Assembly: GCA_031272655.1 (NCBI GenBank) | Contig: JAISTJ010000144.1 | Location: 1-8,736 of the forward strand | DNA length: 8,736 nucleotides | DNA from: Tannerella sp. | GTDB taxonomy: Bacteria; Bacteroidota; Bacteroidia; Bacteroidales; Tannerellaceae | Direction: 5' to 3' | In this document: positions 4,306-8,736 of the stretch, piece by piece | Position numbering within the stretch: the stretch's first letter is position 1 | How the letters are laid out: every line of letters begins with the position of its first letter | Program-made: the position numbers and the translations under genes | Notes under the pieces: model-generated | The model's input: the letters and a program-made list of their open reading frames with translations, nothing else | The model's database searches: none | Told to the model about the DNA's origin: nothing

Positions 4306-7011
4306 ATGAAGAAAAAATTCCAACTCCTACTGCTCCTGACAGCAGCCACCGCCGCCCACATTCAGGCGCAAACACCTGATACCCTGTATGTTGCAGAGCA
4401 CTACATCCGTGCGCCGCTCCTGCGGGTGCTGGGCGATTTCCGCACGAAATACGGGATGACGCTCAAGTACGACTCCGTTGAAATGGCGCCATATACTTTC
4501 GAGCACATCTATTTCGGCGACCCCGTGAATAAGGCTTTCGACGAGATTTTCAAGCAAATAAAAAACATCGCATATTTCGTTGATGATGAGGGTATTACGT
4601 GTGTAGTACTGAAAAAGAACGTGCCCCGCAACCGCACTACGCGCGAGAACAAGCGCTACGAAGGCGAGGCGAGCCGCACTAACTTTACCATCACAGGGCG
4701 TATCAAAGACCAGACCAACGGCGAGCCGCTGCCGTTCGCAACGGTGCAGGTCGAAGGCACGACGATAGGCGCAAGTTCCAACGACGACGGCTACTTCACG
4801 CTCTACAACGTCCCAAGCGACCGAGAAGTGTTGATATTCAGATACTTGGGCTATGAAACACAACGCTTCTACCTCTCGCCGCAGGTGAACATGGAGAACC
4901 TGTTCGTGGAACTTCCGCCGTCGTCGCATGCCCTTGACGAGGTGGTAGTTGTGGCGCAGCGCGAGGACGTGCTTAAAATCCCCGAACACTCGATAGGCGT
5001 GATTCAGACTACGGCTGCTAAGATTGCCGACCTGCCCGCGCTGGGCGAGAAAGATCTCTTCCGCACGTTCCACCTGATGCCCGGCATCTCGGCGAGCAAC
5101 GAGTCGTCGGCTGGGATGTACGTGCGAGGCGGCACCCCCGACCAGAACCTCGTCCTCTACGACGGCTTCACGATATATCATCAGGAGCATCTGATGGGCG
5201 TCTTCAGCGCATTTAACACCAACGCTATCAAGGACGTACAGCTCCACAAGGGCGGTTTTGACGCCAAGCACGGCGGCAGGCTTTCGAGCGTGATGGAGAT
5301 AATCGGGCGCACCGGCAACGACAAGCATTTCAATATCGGTGGCGACGTGGGTTTCCTCGGCTTCAACGCTTTCGCCGAGATGCCTTTCAAGAACGAGAAA
5401 GGCGCTATTTTCATCGCCGGAAGGCGCTCGTTCCAGAGTTTTATGTACGACAAGTTCACCGACGTTTACACTAATAACCAGCAATCCGGCATGGGCGGCA
5501 TGACCGGCGGTCGCGGCGGTCCGGGTGGCGGCTTCAATATGCGCAACAGCCAAAAACCCGAATCCTATTTCTACGACCTCAACGCCAAACTGACGTATAA
5601 TCCCACGAAGCGCGACATCTTCTCCCTCAGCTTTTTTAACGGTGAAGATGTCCTTGATAATTCGCGTGAAGGCTTTGGCAGTCAGTCTATTAGCGGCAGC
5701 ATTACCGACAAGACAAACTGGGGTAATACCGGCTTAAGCGCAAAATGGTCGCGTAAATGGGACAATAAATTATACACTAACGCATTAGTCTCATTTTCAA
5801 ACTATTATAGCCTGCGCGACCGTCAAAATAGCACCACCACAACAGGGCGCGCGGCGGTGATGTTCGACCAAAACACCGATGAACACAACAATCTCAAAGA
5901 TTATTCGCTGAAAATTGACAACGAATACAAAATTAACGGTAACAACAAAGTGGAGTTCGGGCTGAACTTTTCCAACTACAATATTAACTACCGCTATGCG
6001 CAGAGTGATACTATTAACTACCTGAATATGAAGAACAAAGGCAACCTGCTGTCGCTTTATCTTCAGGATAAATACACTTTGGCCGACCGCCTGACGCTGT
6101 TGCCCGGACTGCGCTTTAATTACTACGATGTTACTTCCCGTCCCTATTTTGAGCCTCGTTTTCAGGCGTTTTACAAGGTCGGCGAGTACATCAACCTGAA
6201 AGGGTCGGCGGGGTACTACTACCAGTTTGTAAACCGCATCGTGCGCGAGGACATCTCTGCCGGAAGCCGCGATATATGGTTGCTTTCCGACGATAAGAGC
6301 ATTCCGGTCAGCGGCTCGCTTCATACCGTTCTTGGCGGCAGTTACGAAACGCGCGGGTTTATCTTCGATGTCGAGGCGTACTACAAACGAATGAACCACC
6401 TGAGCGAATACACCTTGCGGTTTGCGCCCTCGCTGAGCGATAACTCCGGCTATCAGGAGTTTTTCTACAACGGCGAAGGCTACGCGCGGGGCATTGACTT
6501 CCTGCTTCAGAAGAAGTATGGCAAACTGACAGGCTGGATCGCCTACACCCTTGCCGAATCGCGCTATCATTTTCCTGTCTATGGTGATGGCTATTTTGCT
6601 TCTAATCAGGATGTTACGCATGAATTTAAGACGGTTATCACCTATAAACCCGTACGCAACCTGACCCTCTCGGCGACATGGATTTATGCCACCGGCAAGC
6701 CTTTCACCGAGCCGGTTGGCGCTTACACGCTCACGACTCCTAACAGCGGCAGCATGAATTTCATCATCGTGGACAAGAAAAACAACGCCCGCTACCCCGA
6801 CTATCACCGTATGGACCTGCTTGCGAAGTACGATTTGACGTTTATCCGCGCGTTCAATTCGAGCATAAGCGTCTCATTATTCAATCTTTACGACCGCGCC
6901 AACGTCTGGTATCGCGAATATGCCTTCGACCAGACCTACGGCATCACGGCCACAAACATCAACCTCCTCGGTTTCACCCCCAACGTAACATTAAGTATCC
7001 AGTTAAAATAA
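4306..7011 (+). CDS. TonB-dependent outer-membrane receptor with STN and carboxypeptidase-regulatory-like domains
   Basis: The 901-residue receptor has a signal peptide (MKKKFQLLLLLTAATAAHIQA, cleavage probably before Gln22). An STN-like domain follows (about 28-104, YVAEHYIRAPLLRVLGDF to GITCVVLKK). Next is a carboxypeptidase-regulatory-like beta domain (about 127-200, FTITGRIKDQTNGEPLPFAT and GYFTLYNVPS). The plug domain spans about 222-335 (DLFRTFHLMPGI, YVRGGTPDQNLVLYDGFTIY, GGFDAKHGGRLSSV). The rest is a beta-barrel ending NVTLSIQLK. Such proteins import scarce ligands across the outer membrane using TonB energy. The ligand is not evident. STN domains usually pass a signal to an anti-sigma factor, but none is seen here. 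A Gly-rich stretch (395-409) lies in an early barrel region, probably a surface loop. The stop overlaps the next ATG by one base. Confidence 0.97.
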   Translation: MKKKFQLLLLLTAATAAHIQAQTPDTLYVAEHYIRAPLLRVLGDFRTKYGMTLKYDSVEMAPYTFEHIYFGDPVNKAFDEIFKQIKNIAYFVDDEGITCVVLKKNVPRNRTTRENKRYEGEASRTNFTITGRIKDQTNGEPLPFATVQVEGTTIGASSNDDGYFTLYNVPSDREVLIFRYLGYETQRFYLSPQVNMENLFVELPPSSHALDEVVVVAQREDVLKIPEHSIGVIQTTAAKIADLPALGEKDLFRTFHLMPGISASNESSAGMYVRGGTPDQNLVLYDGFTIYHQEHLMGVFSAFNTNAIKDVQLHKGGFDAKHGGRLSSVMEIIGRTGNDKHFNIGGDVGFLGFNAFAEMPFKNEKGAIFIAGRRSFQSFMYDKFTDVYTNNQQSGMGGMTGGRGGPGGGFNMRNSQKPESYFYDLNAKLTYNPTKRDIFSLSFFNGEDVLDNSREGFGSQSISGSITDKTNWGNTGLSAKWSRKWDNKLYTNALVSFSNYYSLRDRQNSTTTTGRAAVMFDQNTDEHNNLKDYSLKIDNEYKINGNNKVEFGLNFSNYNINYRYAQSDTINYLNMKNKGNLLSLYLQDKYTLADRLTLLPGLRFNYYDVTSRPYFEPRFQAFYKVGEYINLKGSAGYYYQFVNRIVREDISAGSRDIWLLSDDKSIPVSGSLHTVLGGSYETRGFIFDVEAYYKRMNHLSEYTLRFAPSLSDNSGYQEFFYNGEGYARGIDFLLQKKYGKLTGWIAYTLAESRYHFPVYGDGYFASNQDVTHEFKTVITYKPVRNLTLSATWIYATGKPFTEPVGAYTLTTPNSGSMNFIIVDKKNNARYPDYHRMDLLAKYDLTFIRAFNSSISVSLFNLYDRANVWYREYAFDQTYGITATNINLLGFTPNVTLSIQLK

Positions 7012-7811
7012 TGATTATGAAAATAAATTATCCTTCGTGCCTTCGTGCCGTCGTGTCGTCGTGTTTAACAGCAATCCTGTTAACAAATTGCGCCCAACCC
7101 CTCATGGACACCACCGTTGACACCGACTCCCCAGTAGTAGAAGCCTTCCTTCAGGAAGGAACCAACACCATATCCGTCAATGTCTATTCAATGGAAAAAT
7201 ACCTCATAGACGACGTCAGCCTAAGCAAACCAATCACCGGTTTAACTCTGACAGTCAATGACATACAGCTAACGGAAACAGCTTCCGGCACCTATACCCT
7301 TGACCTCAACGAAGATACGATACGTGAAGGCCAAACCTACAAACTCAACTTCACTTACAACGGCAAGACGATAGAGGCAAGCACAACTATCCCGCTGAAA
7401 GTCAGCAACATAAAGGTTGATCCCGAAACCATGACGCAATCATCCTATTCGTGGTACAATCCTGATGACACGACGGAGGTAACCGTTACTTGGGACGACC
7501 CCCAACAGGATTATTTTCAGGTATATATAGAAAGTCCGAACACTACAGACGATGCTTCGATGGGTGTTTTCGGCAAGAGGATGATGCAACCGACGCGCGG
7601 CAACACATATACAGCCCGCGCAATGGAGTTTCGCAGCACCGGGGCGCATTATATTTATGTATATCGTGTCTGTCAGGACTACGTTGATCTCTACGAGCAT
7701 GTCAGTTCAACCGACCTTGCCAACCCCGTCAGCGCAGTAACAAACGCCTTCGGAGTCTTCACCTCCGTAAGCGTCGGCCGCTCCAAACTCACCGTCTATG
7801 CTGCAGAATAA
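7011..7811 (+). CDS. DUF4249-like lipoprotein, receptor partner
   Basis: This 266-residue protein has a signal peptide ending in ILLTNC. Cys27 is the likely lipid anchor, although Asn just before the cysteine is less usual than Gly, Ala or Ser. The mature part has short beta-strand-like stretches (ISVNVYS, GLTLTVNDIQL, YKLNFTYNGKTIEASTTIPL, EVTVTWDDPQQDYFQVYIES). It ends with YVDLYEHVSSTDLANPVSA. This pattern, and the position directly after a TonB-dependent receptor, fit the DUF4249 family of Bacteroidota. These are proposed outer-membrane lipoprotein partners of receptors, comparable in place to SusD but unrelated in fold. The start at 7011 gives a TAATG overlap with the receptor stop; a second ATG at 7017 is possible. 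Codons 6-20 of the signal peptide lie largely in a repeat (7031-7064). The assignment is by pattern and context, so moderately sure. Confidence 0.78.
   Translation: MIMKINYPSCLRAVVSSCLTAILLTNCAQPLMDTTVDTDSPVVEAFLQEGTNTISVNVYSMEKYLIDDVSLSKPITGLTLTVNDIQLTETASGTYTLDLNEDTIREGQTYKLNFTYNGKTIEASTTIPLKVSNIKVDPETMTQSSYSWYNPDDTTEVTVTWDDPQQDYFQVYIESPNTTDDASMGVFGKRMMQPTRGNTYTARAMEFRSTGAHYIYVYRVCQDYVDLYEHVSSTDLANPVSAVTNAFGVFTSVSVGRSKLTVYAAE
7031..7064 (+). repeat. CTTCGTG/CGTCGTG-type simple repeat inside the DUF4249 signal peptide
   Basis: TCCTTCGTGCCTTCGTGCCG followed by TCGTGTCGTCGTGT consists of 8- to 9-nt units ending in CGTG. The same kind of string lies between genes at 8062-8110. In frame it encodes PSCLRAVVSSC, which supplies much of the hydrophobic part of the signal peptide. 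Confidence 0.8.
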
Positions 7812-7830
7812 GCTGTCCGCCAATACTAAA

Positions 7831-7882
7831 CGCGAAGACACAAAGACACAAAGACGCGAAGAATATTCTTTGCGCCTTCGCG
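7831..7882. repeat. CGCGAAGACACAAAG-type repeat with hairpin, after the receptor operon
   Basis: CGCGAAGACACAAAGACACA is followed by AAGACGCGAAGAATATTC and TTTGCGCCTTCGCG. It contains the perfect 12-nt palindrome AAGAATATTCTT (7858-7869), with further pairing outside it. The 'GACACAAAG' units are related in reverse complement to the CGTCGTGTC units at 8062-8110. It begins 20 nt after the DUF4249 stop codon and would fold in the 3' end of the transcript. No T-run follows the stem, so it is not a classic terminator. Confidence 0.75.
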
Positions 7883-7894
7883 AACGCCCCTCCC

Positions 7895-7934
7895 CCGTCA
7901 TTTTTTCCGCAAGCGAAAAAGAAGAAGTGAACGC
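7895..7934 (+). repeat. Long relative of the palindromic repeat (copy 3 of 3)
   Basis: CCGTCATTTTTTCCGCAAGC followed by GAAAAAGAAGAAGTGAACGC. It matches 3985-4024 almost base for base and the in-gene copy at 1039-1000 (minus strand). It sits directly before the second full hairpin element. In one frame it would read VIFSASEKEEVNA, like the segment translated inside the DUF4294 protein. Confidence 0.9.
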
Positions 7935-7942
7935 CCCTCCCC

Positions 7943-8043
7943 CGTCATTGCGAACGAATGTGAAGCAATCCAGTCAATAAACCCATTCATACCGATTATT
8001 CTCTGGATTGCTTCGTACCTCGCAATGACGGGACTATGTCCCG
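7943..8043 (+). repeat. ~100-nt hairpin element (MITE-like), copy downstream of the receptor operon
   Basis: The left arm 7943-7973 and right arm 8003-8030 carry the same end sequences as the copy at 4179-4277 (CGTCATTGCGA, GAAGCAATCCAG). The loop is nearly the same (AATAAACCCATTCATACCGA), and the same small hairpin follows (GGGAC-TAT-GTCCC). The differences are a few substitutions and small length changes. Both copies have the same orientation and flank the receptor operon. Confidence 0.93.
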
Positions 8044-8061
8044 TTAGAAAATCCCGTCACA

Positions 8062-8110
8062 TCTTCGCGCGTCCTGCCGTCGCACCGTCGTGTCTTAGTG
8101 TCGTCGTGTT
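8062..8110 (+). repeat. CGTCGTG-type simple repeat between genes
   Basis: TCTTCGCGCGTCCTGCCGTC, then GCACCGTCGTGTCTTAGTGT, then CGTCGTGTT. It shares its units with the signal-peptide repeat at 7031-7064 and, in reverse complement, with 7831-7860. The intergenic region 7812-8332 is made mostly of these repeats, then about 90 nt of A/T-rich DNA leading into a promoter. I see no gene in it. Confidence 0.75.
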
Positions 8111-8204
8111 CAAAAAAAATCTTTGTATTAAAACAGCAAATAAAAACAAAAATAAGTGAAATTAAAATAGCAAAACATAAATATACTTAAATTACAAAAT
8201 TTTA

Positions 8205-8236
8205 TTTGGTAGATTGAAATTTTTGTATTTACTTTG
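8205..8236 (+). promoter_or_regulatory. Bacteroidota-type promoter for the right-edge gene
   Basis: A -33 TTTG lies at 8205-8208 and a -7 box TTACTTTG at 8229-8236, which matches TAnnTTTG except at the second base. The spacer is 20 nt, within the 19-21 nt expected. Predicted transcription starts near 8242, giving a leader of about 90 nt. The leader repeats TCTTAG at 8242 and 8271. The box 8206-8217 (TTGGTAGATTGA) recurs with two changes at 8277-8288. Confidence 0.65.
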
Positions 8237-8332
8237 CACCGTCTTAGATTAAGGTGATGTGGTGAGAGCATCTTAGTTGGTAGGTTCATAGAAGATTTAT
8301 GTATTGACTATAAACACTTTAATTTAAAAAAA

Positions 8333-8736
8333 ATGAGACAATTATTTGGTAAAACAGGCGGCATCCCATCGTCAAAGATAAGTAAAGGGACTGCTCGACC
8401 GTTGACAGAAAATGTCATGAGAGAGGGATCGTGGAATATCCCAAGTGTAATTGTTGGCGTAGCAGCATTGTTATGCCTGATGAATAATGTACCCGCAGGT
8501 GCAGAGCAAGTCTCGCGAGCGGGCGGTTTTTCACCCGGAGTTTCTCCACCACTATTGACGGAAATGTCTGTAACCCAGGCCGGTTCGTTTGACGGTACTT
8601 GGGTTTTGGAAAGCGTCGAACTATATCGTCTCAGCGATAGCGGCGCTAAGACGAAGGTTGATAATTCAAACCTGCCGGAACAAAATGCTATATCCGGCGT
8701 CTTGGATAAAATCACGTTCGCATCAGGAAAATGCAC
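8333..8736 (+). CDS. Exported protein of unknown function with unusually long N-terminus (incomplete)
   Basis: The frame is open from the ATG at 8333 to the right edge (134 codons, no stop). The first 36 residues are hydrophilic and basic (MRQLFGKTGG, IPSSKISKGTARPL). A hydrophobic stretch IPSVIVGVAALLCLM (37-50) follows, then NNVPAGA, with likely cleavage near residue 57. This is a long signal peptide. GTWVLESVELYRLSDSG (88-104) resembles the start of a lipocalin-like small beta-barrel domain, but the rest is missing, so this is a weak suggestion. I do not recognise the protein. An internal ATG at 8417 would give a normal-length signal peptide of 29 residues. I prefer 8333 because an A-rich tract (TTTAATTTAAAAAAA) directly precedes it, as is usual for Bacteroidota starts, and a promoter lies upstream at a suitable distance. 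Confidence 0.72.
   Translation, partial: MRQLFGKTGGIPSSKISKGTARPLTENVMREGSWNIPSVIVGVAALLCLMNNVPAGAEQVSRAGGFSPGVSPPLLTEMSVTQAGSFDGTWVLESVELYRLSDSGAKTKVDNSNLPEQNAISGVLDKITFASGKC

Noticed and set aside
4327..5553. Long minus-strand open frame (408 codons) opposite the receptor gene
   Set aside because: It is antisense to a receptor with clear STN, plug and barrel features. Its translation is rich in His, Val, Arg and Ala with no domain pattern, as expected for the opposite strand of a GC-rich gene.
5797..6807. Minus-strand open frame (336 codons) opposite the receptor barrel
   Set aside because: Antisense shadow of the barrel-coding part, with no recognisable motif and no promoter.
7798..7980. 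Plus-strand open frame of 60 codons after the DUF4249 gene
   Set aside because: Made almost wholly of translated repeats. It overlaps the end of the DUF4249 gene and shows no protein features.
8241..8290. Possible tRNA-like segment (GGTGAGAGCATCTTAGTTGG)
   Set aside because: It does not form a cloverleaf with an acceptor stem or anticodon arm. The likeness to a D-arm is superficial.
8308..8736. Minus-strand open frame of 142 codons at the right edge
   Set aside because: The plus strand has a good promoter, an A-rich start and a signal peptide. The minus frame shows no such signs.

Overview
The window looks like chromosomal DNA of a member of the Bacteroidota, most likely an uncultured Bacteroidales-like organism. 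The support is a TonB-dependent receptor paired with a DUF4249-type lipoprotein, a LytS/LytTR-type two-component system, a DUF4294 protein, Bacteroidota-style promoters (-33 TTTG and -7 TAnnTTTG) in place of E. coli-type ones, and A-rich translation starts without clear Shine-Dalgarno sites. The species cannot be named from the sequence.

Layout. Positions 1-3855 are read on the minus strand. In transcription order they are a sensor histidine kinase and its LytTR response regulator (ATGA overlap), a cyclophilin-type peptidyl-prolyl isomerase lipoprotein with its own good promoter, a DUF4294 protein (ATGA overlap with the isomerase gene), and the first 115 codons of an AMP-binding acyl-CoA synthetase that runs off the left edge. 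Positions 3856-4305 are a divergent intergenic region rich in repeats. Positions 4306-7811 on the plus strand are a two-gene operon: a 901-residue TonB-dependent receptor with an STN domain, then a DUF4249-like lipoprotein (1-nt TAATG overlap). Positions 7812-8332 are a second repeat-rich intergenic region, followed by a well-formed promoter and the first 134 codons of an exported protein that runs off the right edge.

How the genes may work together. The receptor and lipoprotein would form an outer-membrane import unit. The divergent kinase/regulator pair is the natural candidate to control it, because the receptor has a signalling-type STN domain but no sigma/anti-sigma pair is visible here. 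This link is inferred from position only.

The most unusual feature is the repeats. A family of hairpin-forming elements (core CGTCATTGCGA...GAAGCAATCCAG) and a longer relative occur in both intergenic regions. Three degenerate copies lie in frame inside the DUF4294 gene and encode part of its signal peptide and linker. A separate CTTCGTG-type repeat encodes much of the DUF4249 signal peptide. Two nearly identical ~100-nt elements in the same orientation bracket the receptor operon.
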